Below are positions 51,972 through 60,764 of a stretch of 64,000 bases of DNA, piece after piece. Positions within the stretch are counted from its first letter, which is position 1. The number at the start of each line of letters is the position of its first letter. The stretch is from Sphingobacteriaceae bacterium GW460-11-11-14-LB5 (GTDB lineage: Bacteria > Bacteroidota > Bacteroidia > Sphingobacteriales > Sphingobacteriaceae), in NCBI GenBank assembly GCA_002151545.1, contig CP021237.1, forward strand, positions 248,001-312,000, read 5' to 3'. The notes under the pieces were generated by a model. The model did not search any database. It had not been told where the DNA came from and worked only from the letters and a program-made list of their open reading frames with translations. The translations under genes and the position numbers were made by a program.

Positions 51972-52304
51972 TTATGAAGCGAAATTGAATTTTCCCTCAA
52001 ATACTTTCCCGATAAGCGGTAAAGGTTTTTCTACCTCATTATTGGCCGCTATAATGCCGAGCAAGAGTAATACAAATGGAATTAATAAAATGAGATAAAA
52101 AACACTTCCCAAAGATGGGATGATGGCCAGCACAACGCCACTTACAATACTTAAAAGGATAGAAGTGATGATAAGCCCGAGCGATTGGCCCAGGTGATAA
52201 TTAACCAGCGTGCTTTTTTCTGTTGATTTTTTAAACTCGAGGTAAGAAATGATCCAACCGATCAATGTAATGTAGGCCAGGATAGCCATTGTTTTCTGTT
52301 TCAT
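51972..52304 (-). CDS. DUF4870/Tic20-like membrane protein
   Basis: 110 residues with four hydrophobic helices. The sequence MAILAYITLIGWIISYLEF, VNYHLGQSLGLIIT and the ending AANNEVEKPLPLIGKVFEGKF are characteristic of DUF4870-type proteins (N-Y-H/Q-x-x-Q). It is first in the accessory operon, whose promoter region faces the divergent TPR regulator at 52508. It could anchor or export its neighbours. Confidence 0.75.
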   Translation of the reverse strand: MKQKTMAILAYITLIGWIISYLEFKKSTEKSTLVNYHLGQSLGLIITSILLSIVSGVVLAIIPSLGSVFYLILLIPFVLLLLGIIAANNEVEKPLPLIGKVFEGKFNFAS

Positions 52305-52507
52305 AGGATTAATTTTTTTGTTGAATTGAATAATCCAAAATTACCAGGGTATGGACGGGCAGCCAAGAAAAGTGAGACTACTCTGCGACTACCTGTTTTC
52401 ATCAGAGCGACTACAAGGAGTCTACAGAAAGCGTTTAAACTGTTATATTCCAGTTATTTGTTGTAATTCTGCTTCCTCAAAAGTGTTTCTTTTTTCTATT
52501 TTTGATT

Positions 52508-54385
52508 ATGCAGCTACCACTGAAAACATTATTAATTACCGTATCATTTGTCCTTATTTTTTTTAAAAGTGCGGATGCTCAGCAGATATACCTCGATTCG
52601 TTACGCGGCCTGCTTTCGAAGGATGGTGTTTCAAAAGAAGTACGTGTACAACTATTGTGTAAACTGGCTAAAGCGAATTTTGAAAAGAACCTGCCACTTT
52701 CTTTCCAGCAGGCCAATCAGGCGCTCCAAACCAGCGAAGGGCTAAAGGATGGAAAGAGTAAAGCCATAGCCTATGCAACCTTAGTTCACCTGTATGTTTG
52801 GAAAAAAGACTTAAAGCATGCTTACGAAAGCCTGGATAGTGCTATGTATTATGCAAAAAGAACAAAAGACCCGGTTGCTTTGGGCTTTGTATGGTTCAGG
52901 AGCGGTTGGTTAGACCTAATCAATGATGAAAGCGATAAATCTATAGCAAAACTGCTTAAAGCCCTTGATTTTTTTAAGGGACAACAGGCATATGAATACG
53001 AAAGCACCATCTATCACTATTTAGCCAGCTTTTATGGATATGGTAATAATCCTGCAAAACAAAAAAAATACGCCGATTTATGCTACTCCACTGCTGTAAA
53101 AAGCCAACAGGTTGATTTGTTAAATAATGCCTATTTTACTATTGGACAGACCTATTTCGACCGATTTAAGCTGGATACCATTAAGCGTAACCTGCTCGAT
53201 TCGGCTTTATTGATTTACAAAAAGGCACTATTGCTGTCTAAAAAACAGGAAGGACGTCTGCTGATCCACAGCAATACAGCAGCAATTGCCTTAAACACGG
53301 CTAATACTTATTTTCAATATTTTCCAAACACCTACCGTGATAGTGCCGAAAAATATGTAGATATCGCGATAGAAATTGCAACAAAAACCAATTTACAAGA
53401 GGTGTTGTTAAACTGTTATGGTCTAAAGAGCGAATATGCGCTGCGTGATGGAAATTATGATGAGGCAGAAAAGACATTGTTAACCGGACTGAACAAAATT
53501 GCCGATGGCGTAGTAAAAATGCCACTTACCCAGGCCAGGATTTTCCAGGGACTTGCCAATATAGCCGAGAAAAAAGGAGATAAAGCAGCAGCACTAAACT
53601 ATTTAAAGCAATATTTAACTTATTATAAAAAAGCTTTCGATGAAGAGAAAGTAAACAGTATAATAAGGGTAGAAGCACAATATCAGTCAGAAAAAAAGGA
53701 ACAGGAGATTGCTTATCTCCATCAACAAACCGCATTTACCAAAAAACTGAATATTTTTTACATTATTTCTGGTCTAAGTGGAATAGCCGCATTACTTTTT
53801 CTGCTTATATCGTATAATTATAAACTTAAAGCATCGGTGAGGAAGCAGGAACTGATTGATCAGGAAAAAGATGCTGCTGAGCTGAGGGCACAGTTAAAAG
53901 AAGCAGAGGCTATTCAACTTCAAACAGAACAGGCCCTGCTTAAAGAACGGCAGGAACGTTTGGAGAAAGAGGTGCTGGCGGGTAACTTACAGATAGAGGA
54001 AAAAAATGAGCTGTTGGAATTATTGTCGGGTAAGGTAAATCACGAAAGCCATCTTTCGCTTGATGAACAGATTAAAAGAATTGTGAATCAACAGAAAAAA
54101 ATGGATAAAGACTTTGAAGAGCATAAAACTGATTTTTTTGATACCAACCCTGTTTTCTTCGAACGTTTGCAACAAAAGGCTAATCATACGCTTACACGAC
54201 TCGATTTAAAATATTGTTCGTACATGCTTATGGGTTTATCCAATAAGGAGGTTTCTATCCGTTTAGGTATCGAACCTAAAAGTGTGCGCATGAGTCGTTA
54301 TCGCTTAAAACAGAAACTGGATTTAGGCAAAGACGAGGATCTGAATTTGTTTTTGCAGCAGGTGGCTAAGCCACAGGGGACGTAG
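52508..54385 (+). CDS. TPR-TM-coiled-coil-HTH membrane regulator
   Basis: 625 residues from ATG 52508. Signal peptide 1-25 (FFKSADAQ), about nine TPR-like repeats to residue 400 (including AYATLVHLYVWKKDLKHAYESLD and ALNYLKQYLTYYKKAFDE), one TM helix near 415-435 (IFYIISGLSGIAALLFLLIS), a coiled coil to about 510 (EAEAIQLQTEQALLKERQERLE) and a C-terminal LuxR-like HTH (SYMLMGLSNKEVSIRLGIEPKSVRMSRYRLKQKL). Such proteins in Bacteroidota sense envelope cues and bind DNA from the membrane. It is divergent from the accessory operon at 46992-52304, with about 200 bases between, so it is the prime candidate regulator. Confidence 0.88.
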   Translation: MQLPLKTLLITVSFVLIFFKSADAQQIYLDSLRGLLSKDGVSKEVRVQLLCKLAKANFEKNLPLSFQQANQALQTSEGLKDGKSKAIAYATLVHLYVWKKDLKHAYESLDSAMYYAKRTKDPVALGFVWFRSGWLDLINDESDKSIAKLLKALDFFKGQQAYEYESTIYHYLASFYGYGNNPAKQKKYADLCYSTAVKSQQVDLLNNAYFTIGQTYFDRFKLDTIKRNLLDSALLIYKKALLLSKKQEGRLLIHSNTAAIALNTANTYFQYFPNTYRDSAEKYVDIAIEIATKTNLQEVLLNCYGLKSEYALRDGNYDEAEKTLLTGLNKIADGVVKMPLTQARIFQGLANIAEKKGDKAAALNYLKQYLTYYKKAFDEEKVNSIIRVEAQYQSEKKEQEIAYLHQQTAFTKKLNIFYIISGLSGIAALLFLLISYNYKLKASVRKQELIDQEKDAAELRAQLKEAEAIQLQTEQALLKERQERLEKEVLAGNLQIEEKNELLELLSGKVNHESHLSLDEQIKRIVNQQKKMDKDFEEHKTDFFDTNPVFFERLQQKANHTLTRLDLKYCSYMLMGLSNKEVSIRLGIEPKSVRMSRYRLKQKLDLGKDEDLNLFLQQVAKPQGT

Positions 54386-54465
54386 GGGGAATGATTAGAG
54401 GTGTTGGATTTTGTCAAGTGAGTCCGGACGCTTAACCTAACAGCCCTTGTTTAGCCAGCCAGTAA

Positions 54466-54501
54466 ATCAAAAGGCCAGGCTTTTATGCCCGGCCTTTTGA
54501 T
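54466..54501. terminator. Bidirectional terminator
   Basis: Perfect 11-bp stem ATCAAAAGGCC / GGCCTTTTGAT with inner GGC/GCC pairing and a TTTTAT loop; followed by CTTAATTTTT on the plus strand. It lies between the convergent regulator and the sterol-desaturase-like gene. Confidence 0.85.
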
Positions 54502-54502
54502 C

Positions 54503-55486
54503 TTAATTTTTAGCGAGTGTTGCACCCGGTCGGTAATAATATTCCTCTTCCTCAAAAACATCATCAGTTTTATGCTGAATATGGATTACAGGCGTTGGTT
54601 CGTCTAACCTCACCATCGGCCCGTTTTTTGCCAGTTCGCTACCAGGCACTTTCGATTTAAAGATAGGCCATAACAATTGTGCATACCATTGGTCGCCTTC
54701 ATAGTGCGAAATGCCATAAGCCTTAGGGTATTTCCTGGTAATTAAAGCTGTACCGAAAATGATATCCCACAAGAAAAACATGTTGCCAAAATTTCCTTTG
54801 TAATAGCCAATGCCGTCATCGGTAGTAGCAGCATGATGTGCATGATGGGTTGCAGGTGTAGAAATTGTTCTTTCTAAAACCCAGGCCAACGGGTGCAAAA
54901 TTTTGTATTTATAAAAGGGTTTATCCCATGGTATACTTGAGTGTGCCAGTGTAGTAATTGTACTTTTTATGCCTTTTACCACAATGGCTGGAATGCCCAG
55001 TCCTAAATAAACCAAAGCTGTGGTTAAATAAGTCTGTGAGAAAAACAAGGTATAAATGGCATTTTGCCGGCTCGCCATGGCCATGCCCATGTAAGATGCA
55101 GAATGATGTGTACGGTGAAAGCGCCATAACCAGGGAATTTCGTGATGTAACCTATGGTACCAGTATTGGGTTAGATCATCTGCTACGGCAATAATGAAAC
55201 AGCCCCAGAAGAAAGGGACCCATTCAAATGCATTTTTAAGATCCGGCAATACAGCAGGCAAGAACTTTAATCCATAATAGGCAACAACTGGTCTGATAAC
55301 CAGTCTTGGTAAGGTAAAGCAGGCTATATCTACAAAACGTTCATTTTTTGGCCATTTGCCCTTGTATAAACCAAATGAAAACTCCAATACGCCAATAAAG
55401 AATACTAAAAAAGGAAAACCGAAACCATTCAGGTTTTCAATAATGTTTTTGATAAAATTAATCACTTGTTCCATTGTTTGTCGCAT
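54503..55486 (-). CDS. Sterol desaturase/fatty acid hydroxylase family protein
   Basis: 327 residues (start at ATG 55486, or the internal ATG at 55474). Hydrophobic segments are near 20-40, 55-80, 90-110 and 155-185. The di-iron histidine motifs are present: YWYHRLHH near residue 110, FHRTHH near 124 and THHAHH near 210. The family adds or removes hydrogen at lipid C-H bonds (sterol C4 or C5, hydroxylation of fatty acids). Since bacteria here likely lack sterols, a hopanoid or acyl chain is more plausible. It overlaps a small membrane protein gene upstream (29 bases), suggesting co-translation. Confidence 0.82.
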   Translation of the reverse strand: MRQTMEQVINFIKNIIENLNGFGFPFLVFFIGVLEFSFGLYKGKWPKNERFVDIACFTLPRLVIRPVVAYYGLKFLPAVLPDLKNAFEWVPFFWGCFIIAVADDLTQYWYHRLHHEIPWLWRFHRTHHSASYMGMAMASRQNAIYTLFFSQTYLTTALVYLGLGIPAIVVKGIKSTITTLAHSSIPWDKPFYKYKILHPLAWVLERTISTPATHHAHHAATTDDGIGYYKGNFGNMFFLWDIIFGTALITRKYPKAYGISHYEGDQWYAQLLWPIFKSKVPGSELAKNGPMVRLDEPTPVIHIQHKTDDVFEEEEYYYRPGATLAKN

Positions 55487-55658
55487 TTTTAGGGGTTACA
55501 GATTTATTTTTTTCGGTTTTATGCTTTTGTTTTAGCCAGGGTCTTTCACCGGTTATGGTAAAAGTGGCAAACATAAGGGCGATGGGTAGCGCGTAGATAA
55601 AAAGGCTTAAAAATGCGTTTTTTATAATCCGCTTTCGGGTAGTTTCCTCAATTTTCAT
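55458..55658 (-). CDS. Small single-helix membrane protein overlapping the hydroxylase
   Basis: 66 residues: basic N-terminus (MKIEETTRKRIIKNA), one hydrophobic helix (FLSLFIYALPIALMFATFTI) and a polar tail with KQKHKTEKNKS. It overlaps the next gene by 29 bases on the same strand, which is typical of translation coupling. The family is not recognised. It could be a small partner of the hydroxylase. Confidence 0.55.
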   Translation of the reverse strand: MKIEETTRKRIIKNAFLSLFIYALPIALMFATFTITGERPWLKQKHKTEKNKSVTPKNATNNGTSD

Positions 55659-55668
55659 AGATGAGTTC

Positions 55669-55821
55669 TTATTTTGTATTAATGATGTTGGTTGATTTTT
55701 TATCGCTTAGTAAATGCCTGGTGAGGTATAACCCACCAAAAATGATAATGAAAGGAACTAAGGTTACAACAATGCCAACCAATATTTTTTTTCCCAAAAT
55801 GGTAAAATCTGATAATGTCAT
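55669..55821 (-). CDS. 50-residue single-helix membrane protein
   Basis: From ATG 55821 (MTLSDFTILG); an upstream in-frame extension is unlikely. One hydrophobic helix (ILVGIVVTLVPFIIIFGGLYL) is followed by a basic/polar tail ending NIINTK. It ends 10 bases before the next small membrane protein, so three genes (50 aa, 66 aa, hydroxylase) appear to form one operon. Family not recognised. Confidence 0.5.
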   Translation of the reverse strand: MTLSDFTILGKKILVGIVVTLVPFIIIFGGLYLTRHLLSDKKSTNIINTK

Positions 55822-56325
55822 TTTTTTAGGTTTTATAGAGATGATTAAAGTTTGGGTAATGCCTTGCTGTAAAAACAGGATGGATGTTTTTAATTTGACA
55901 TTAAACCGCACTTCATTTTAATAAGGGTGAGTTCGATGCTACTGAATTAGCAACAACAGGGAGGGTACATGCGCATAGAAAAAATAAGTAAGTGTGACAT
56001 ATATTTTTATTAAGCGTTAATATTCAACGTGTTTTGACAAATATAAAAATTTTTATTAAAAGACTATAAAAACTATAGAATTTGTAGTTATTTTTTTGAA
56101 CCCTGTTACAATGCCTTTAAAAATTGTTGCTAAAGACAATGCAAAAAGGAGATTAATTTCAGTTAGAGCCGATAAATCCTGTGGCAATCATTCAATTATT
56201 GAATTGATGATATTCTTGATGGTACATTCGGAGTGGTTTAATTTAATAACCTGCTGCGAAAAAAACATAGGTATTAGTTAAGTTAAGGGTAGTTTAGATT
56301 TGACCAAAATTGAACCTTTACAGGG
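55822..56325. other. AT-rich intergenic region with divergent promoter potential
   Basis: About 500 bases between divergent genes. It is very AT-rich near 55985-56095 (runs such as TATAAAAATTTTTATT). Candidate promoters for the hydroxylase operon and the sugar cluster should be here, but no clear -33/-7 pair stands out. A 61-residue frame at 56096-56281 has no protein-like character. No repeat element of the families above is present. Confidence 0.5.
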
Positions 56326-58656
56326 ATGAAATTAATGATGAGCATAAAGAACTTAAAAATAGCTTTAATCTGTTTGTTAGTGCCAGGCACTGGTATTGTT
56401 GCTGTTGCGCAACAACCGCTTAATAAATTATTGAAGAATTTGAATGGTTCTTTAAAAGTATCCGTTAAAGAATTCAATGGCACTGATTTATTAACCGAAC
56501 ATATTTTTCATAAAAATTTCCTTCAAACTAAAACAGGCAGCTGGGCTTTACAGTTAAAAACAACAAGCCCCCCCGGGCAGGGAGATGTTATAGAAGCAGT
56601 TGCCAGCTTTCGCCTGAATAGCGGCGTAGCAAAATCTACTGCAGTTTCGGTGTCATTTGATTTTAGCAAGTGGAATCCGAAAAACTACGTACTTGTTCCT
56701 GCTGCGGTATACAATGGCAACCGATACAGATCAATTGGTAATGGTTATAATCCAGATTATCCAAAGGATATGTATTATAATCCCCTGGTACCCCTTACCA
56801 TTTCCAATAATCCCAGGCTTTCCAATGAAGATGGAAAAGCATCACTAATTGAGTTACAGACCGGCAATGTAGCCACACCAGCCATGTGCTTTTTTTCGGA
56901 AACCGAGAAAAAGGGTTTTATTGTGCTTACCGGGCAATTGACAAAATTAGGGGCTAATGGCTTAACCATCAGCGAAACTGCAAAGAAAGATAGTGCTTCG
57001 TTTGATATTTCAGTGCCTGCAGTACGTAAAATGGCTGCCGGATTCGGCGATTTTCATTTGAGCAGGGACCTTGCCCCAGACTGGAAACAGGGCGATGAAG
57101 TGGAGCTGAAGTTTAAGGTATTTGTGTTTAATGCGGAGAATATCCCTGCACTTTTAAAGAAATTTATGGAAGTGCGCAAAAGCCTGTCAGGTTTAAATCA
57201 TCCACGCAATTTATTGCCCATGAGCAAAACTTTCGAAGTGGCTACAAATATATGTAAGGGCAATTTTGTGCAGGTAGAGGCCGGCTCCTATTATCTGCCA
57301 GAAAATAATAAGGATTTTCAGCTCGGCTGGGTAAGCGGGATGATGAATACCTATCCCATGCTGGCTTTGAATGATAAAAAAGAACGGGAGAGGGTGATGG
57401 CCGAATTGGATTTTGTCGTAAATAAACTTCAGGGGAAAAGCGGATATTTCTTTGGAGGCATTAAGGCCACAGGCGAGCTTATCCCCGAAAAGATGTCGCC
57501 GTATTTTAAGCCCATGCAAACCCTGGTGCGAAAGAATGCAGATGTGCTGCTTTGGTTAACCAAACACTTGTTGTTGTTAAAGGCACAAGGTTATGGAGCC
57601 AGTATTAAGCCGGAATGGGAAAATGCTGCAAGAAAGCTGGCTACAGCTTTCGTTCGTACCTGGAAAAAGGACGGTCAATTTGGGCAGTACATTGTTCCCG
57701 AAACCGGAGAAATTGCGGTATACAATTCAACTGGTGGAGCAATTGTGCCTGCAGGTTTAGCGATGGCCTCCGATTACTTCAGGGAGAAAGAATGGATGAA
57801 GGTAGCGGCTAATGCTGCAAAATTTTACTATAAAAGAGATGTAGAAAAGCAGGGTTTAACCGGTGGGCATTGTGGCGATATATCGCAGGATGCAGATTCT
57901 GAATCTGCCTTTGGATTTCTGGAATCATTAATGGCCTTGTATTATTATACCGGACAAAAGGAGTGGTTAGATAGGGCTGAGGTTCAGGCGGCTTTAGGTG
58001 CATCGTGGGTATTTTCTTACGATCCGGTTTTTCCACCAAACAGTGCGATTGGCGGTTTAACAAGTAATATGGCCGGAGCCATTTGGGCCAGTATCCAGAA
58101 TAAACATGCTGCACCGGGTATATGTACGGCATCAGGCGATTATATCTTCAAGTTATTTAGGGCAACCGGAAATATGTTGTATGCCGACTTGATCAGGGAT
58201 ATTCAGCATGCCCATGCCGAGGCAATAAATATGCCCGGGCACATCACAACCAATTATCTTATTGGCTCTTCTATGGAAAGGATTCAATTGAGTGATGCCG
58301 AAGGAAAGGGAAGTATTGGTAACTTTATACAAACACGTAATTCCTGGACCGAAACCAACGGTATGCTGATGGCCCTCGAAATTCCGGGAATTTACCTGAA
58401 TGTAGATACAAAGAATTTATACGTTTTTGATCATGTTAATGCCGAACTCCTTTCTGGCGATGGGTCTGGGATGATTTTACAGCTCCAAAATTCTACAAAA
58501 TATGATGCTGATGTATCGGTGATGGCAGAAACAGAAAAGGAGAAACTAAAGCCGATGGCTTATACCGCATTTTTAGACTGGCCTAAAGTTAAGGTTAAAG
58601 CGGGCGAAACCATTCGGATTAAGATTAGCCCTTCAAAAGGCATTACAGTTTTATAG
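56326..58656 (+). CDS. Large secreted protein of unknown family, probably carbohydrate-active
   Basis: 776 residues with a signal peptide (about 1-28, VAVAQQ). The N-terminal 270 residues are beta-rich (VSVSFDFSKWNPKNYVLVP, RSIGNGYNPDYPKDMYYN). Residues about 290-690 are mostly helical with repeated aromatic helix starts (CGDISQDADSESAFGFLESL, LGASWVFSYDPVFPPNS), as in (alpha/alpha)6-toroid hydrolases and lyases. The C-terminus is beta-rich again. I recognise no catalytic motif with certainty. It is the first gene of a same-strand cluster (to 62762) encoding an aldose dehydrogenase, an enolase-superfamily enzyme, a symporter and a mutarotase, so it may release the sugar they handle. Start may be ATG 56326, 56335 or 56338. 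Confidence 0.6.
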   Translation: MKLMMSIKNLKIALICLLVPGTGIVAVAQQPLNKLLKNLNGSLKVSVKEFNGTDLLTEHIFHKNFLQTKTGSWALQLKTTSPPGQGDVIEAVASFRLNSGVAKSTAVSVSFDFSKWNPKNYVLVPAAVYNGNRYRSIGNGYNPDYPKDMYYNPLVPLTISNNPRLSNEDGKASLIELQTGNVATPAMCFFSETEKKGFIVLTGQLTKLGANGLTISETAKKDSASFDISVPAVRKMAAGFGDFHLSRDLAPDWKQGDEVELKFKVFVFNAENIPALLKKFMEVRKSLSGLNHPRNLLPMSKTFEVATNICKGNFVQVEAGSYYLPENNKDFQLGWVSGMMNTYPMLALNDKKERERVMAELDFVVNKLQGKSGYFFGGIKATGELIPEKMSPYFKPMQTLVRKNADVLLWLTKHLLLLKAQGYGASIKPEWENAARKLATAFVRTWKKDGQFGQYIVPETGEIAVYNSTGGAIVPAGLAMASDYFREKEWMKVAANAAKFYYKRDVEKQGLTGGHCGDISQDADSESAFGFLESLMALYYYTGQKEWLDRAEVQAALGASWVFSYDPVFPPNSAIGGLTSNMAGAIWASIQNKHAAPGICTASGDYIFKLFRATGNMLYADLIRDIQHAHAEAINMPGHITTNYLIGSSMERIQLSDAEGKGSIGNFIQTRNSWTETNGMLMALEIPGIYLNVDTKNLYVFDHVNAELLSGDGSGMILQLQNSTKYDADVSVMAETEKEKLKPMAYTAFLDWPKVKVKAGETIRIKISPSKGITVL

Positions 58657-58682
58657 GTAAAAAAATCGTCGATAATTAAATC

Positions 58683-59576
58683 ATGACAGGCTCAGTAATA
58701 GACAATGTAATTTTAGGGACTGCTGCCCTGGGTGGGATCTGGGGAAAGATTCGACCTGAGGAATCGGCTATTACCATTTTTACAGCCCTTGAACATGGGA
58801 TTCAGGCAATAGATACCGCGCCGGCCTACGGCGATGCAGAAGATATATTAGGGAAAGTGCTCCGCCAGTGGGAAGGTAAACGCCCGCAAATCAGCACAAA
58901 AGTTGGGCGTAAGAAATGTTATGCAGTTGACGATGGTCACTATGATTTTACCCCTGATGGCATGTTAAGAAGTGTAGAAGATAGCTTAGAAACGCTCGGG
59001 ATCCCTGAAATAGACATCCTTTTTCTTCACGATCCGGATGCCATTGTTCAAGCGGATATTGATGCCGTTTTAAAACAACTCGAATACTTTAAGCATGCTG
59101 GTTATGCCAAAAAGATTGGTTTAGGCGGAAATCCACCCGCGGCGCTTGAACCCTATCTTCAATCTGATCTGTTCGAAGTTATTATGGGCTTTAACCGGCT
59201 TAATGCCTGCAATATTGAGGCTTTGGATACCATCATTCCCTTTTGTGCACAAAATAATAAGGCCTATTACGCAGCCAGCCCCCTAAATATGGGGCTGCTG
59301 GGGGCTAAGTTTCCTGAATTTACGGCCTCTCCACCGTATTGGCTCGGTTTGGAAAGTGTAACACAGGCTAAAAAGATAAATGAGATCGCCAAAAAGTACC
59401 ATATGCCCCTTCATGAACTTGCCCATCGCTTTCTTTTTACAATCGAAGGAAAATTTAAAGTGGTAATGGGGGCAACAGATAAAGAACAGTTAACAGACAC
59501 ATTGAGGGCAATAGAACAAGGCCGGTTGTCGCCGGAAGTATATACCGAGGTATTTAAAACGCTAAATCAACGATAG
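58683..59576 (+). CDS. Aldo/keto reductase, aldose 1-dehydrogenase-like
   Basis: 297 residues with the AKR catalytic tetrad: D and Y in AIDTAPAYGDAED, K in ISTKVGRK and H in LFLHDPD. The C-terminal cofactor segment is KFKVVMGATDKEQL. Sequence style (LGTAALGGIW, IPEIDILFLHDPD) resembles D-threo-aldose 1-dehydrogenase/L-fucose and galactose dehydrogenases. It would oxidise an aldose to its lactone with NAD(P). It starts 26 bases after the large secreted protein and ends directly before the enolase-superfamily gene (TAG then ATG with no gap). Confidence 0.85.
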   Translation: MTGSVIDNVILGTAALGGIWGKIRPEESAITIFTALEHGIQAIDTAPAYGDAEDILGKVLRQWEGKRPQISTKVGRKKCYAVDDGHYDFTPDGMLRSVEDSLETLGIPEIDILFLHDPDAIVQADIDAVLKQLEYFKHAGYAKKIGLGGNPPAALEPYLQSDLFEVIMGFNRLNACNIEALDTIIPFCAQNNKAYYAASPLNMGLLGAKFPEFTASPPYWLGLESVTQAKKINEIAKKYHMPLHELAHRFLFTIEGKFKVVMGATDKEQLTDTLRAIEQGRLSPEVYTEVFKTLNQR

Positions 59577-60749
59577 ATGTATAATATAGATAACGAGATT
59601 TTTGATATAAAAAAGATTCGGATAAGAGTTTTAGAAAAGGTTAAAGCCATAACCCCATTTCAGGATGCAACTATGGGCCCCTTCCCGCATTATTCGATAT
59701 CCATTATTACCATTGAGGATGTGGACGGAAATATTGGAGAGGCGCCCATATATAACAGCTATACCAATATATTAGAAACCTGCCTGTTTCCTATATTATT
59801 CCACAGTCAGGGCATGCCTTATCAGGAATTTTATCCAAAATTATACTGGTCTATCCGGAATGAAGGGTTTAAAGGCGCGGCTTCGGCTTTGCTGGGACAG
59901 ATTGATATGGCGCTGTACGATTTGGCCGCCAGGCGAAAAAAAGTTCCTTTGCACCAATACATCGGGGGCCTTCGGGGCGATGTGAAAATGTATGGAAGCG
60001 GTGGCGGAACCAATTATAGCCTAAAACAATTAGAAACAGAAGCTGGCTTATTTATAGATGCCGGAGTTGACTGTTACAAAATGAAGGTTGGAAAGGATTT
60101 CGGTAAGAAATTGAAAGAAGATATTGAAAGGGTAAAATTTGTAAAAAGCCTCCTAGGTGATAAAGTTAAGCTGGCGGTAGATGCCAATCAAATCTGGTCG
60201 TGTGCCCAGGTGTTTAAGTTTATCGATGCCGTAGGAGAAGAAAATATCCATTGGCTGGAAGAACCGATTCATTCGGCCGCTTACGATCAGATCGAGATGC
60301 TTTGTGGAAAAACCTCCCTTACCATAGCTTATGGCGAGTCGGAGAGAACCTCAAAAATTTTCAGGACACTGGTGAATAGCGGAGTGAAACATTTGCAGCC
60401 TGTTCCCACGCAATTGGGGGGCATTAAAGAGTGGTTAGAAATAAGGGATCTTTGCGAAGCAGAAAAACTACAGTTTTCTTCAGGAGGGTATTCTTTGTAT
60501 TCAACTTTCTTAATGACCACCGCCAATAATAATGCAATGATCGAATATTTGTATTCCATTATGTATGGACTGGAAAAATATTTTCTGCTTAAACCAGAAT
60601 GGAAGAACGGCAGATTTTTCCTCCCTGAAATAGAAGGACTGCCGGTAAGAATTGACTGGGAATATTGTAAAAAAGAAAATAAGATCATTAGGGAGCAGTT
60701 ATGGGAACAACAAGATGTTCCGAAATATGCGCCTGTGGTATCCATGTAA
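59577..60749 (+). CDS. Enolase-superfamily (mandelate racemase/muconate cycloisomerase-like) enzyme, atypical
   Basis: 390 residues. The barrel has CYKMKVGKD (K-x-K), metal ligands in AVDANQIW, WLEEPI and AYGESE. In the usual acid-sugar dehydratases a D sits in strand 6 and an H in strand 7; here those positions read QPVPTQLGGI and FSSGGYS, so both appear missing. The protein probably acts on the sugar acid made by the AKR, but with a different base. Because the dyad is absent, dehydratase activity (such as L-fuconate dehydratase) cannot be assumed. It overlaps the preceding stop by no bases and is 15 bases before the symporter start. Confidence 0.8.
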   Translation: MYNIDNEIFDIKKIRIRVLEKVKAITPFQDATMGPFPHYSISIITIEDVDGNIGEAPIYNSYTNILETCLFPILFHSQGMPYQEFYPKLYWSIRNEGFKGAASALLGQIDMALYDLAARRKKVPLHQYIGGLRGDVKMYGSGGGTNYSLKQLETEAGLFIDAGVDCYKMKVGKDFGKKLKEDIERVKFVKSLLGDKVKLAVDANQIWSCAQVFKFIDAVGEENIHWLEEPIHSAAYDQIEMLCGKTSLTIAYGESERTSKIFRTLVNSGVKHLQPVPTQLGGIKEWLEIRDLCEAEKLQFSSGGYSLYSTFLMTTANNNAMIEYLYSIMYGLEKYFLLKPEWKNGRFFLPEIEGLPVRIDWEYCKKENKIIREQLWEQQDVPKYAPVVSM

Positions 60750-60764
60750 AAAAAGAACCCGACT

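Noticed and set aside
51429..52304. A complete type VI secretion system
   Set aside because: Only an Hcp-like candidate is present; no TssB/C sheath, ClpV, VgrG, baseplate or membrane-complex genes are in the window.
56096..56281. 61-residue plus-strand frame in the divergent promoter region
   Set aside because: No family features, no coupling to neighbours and AT-rich surroundings.
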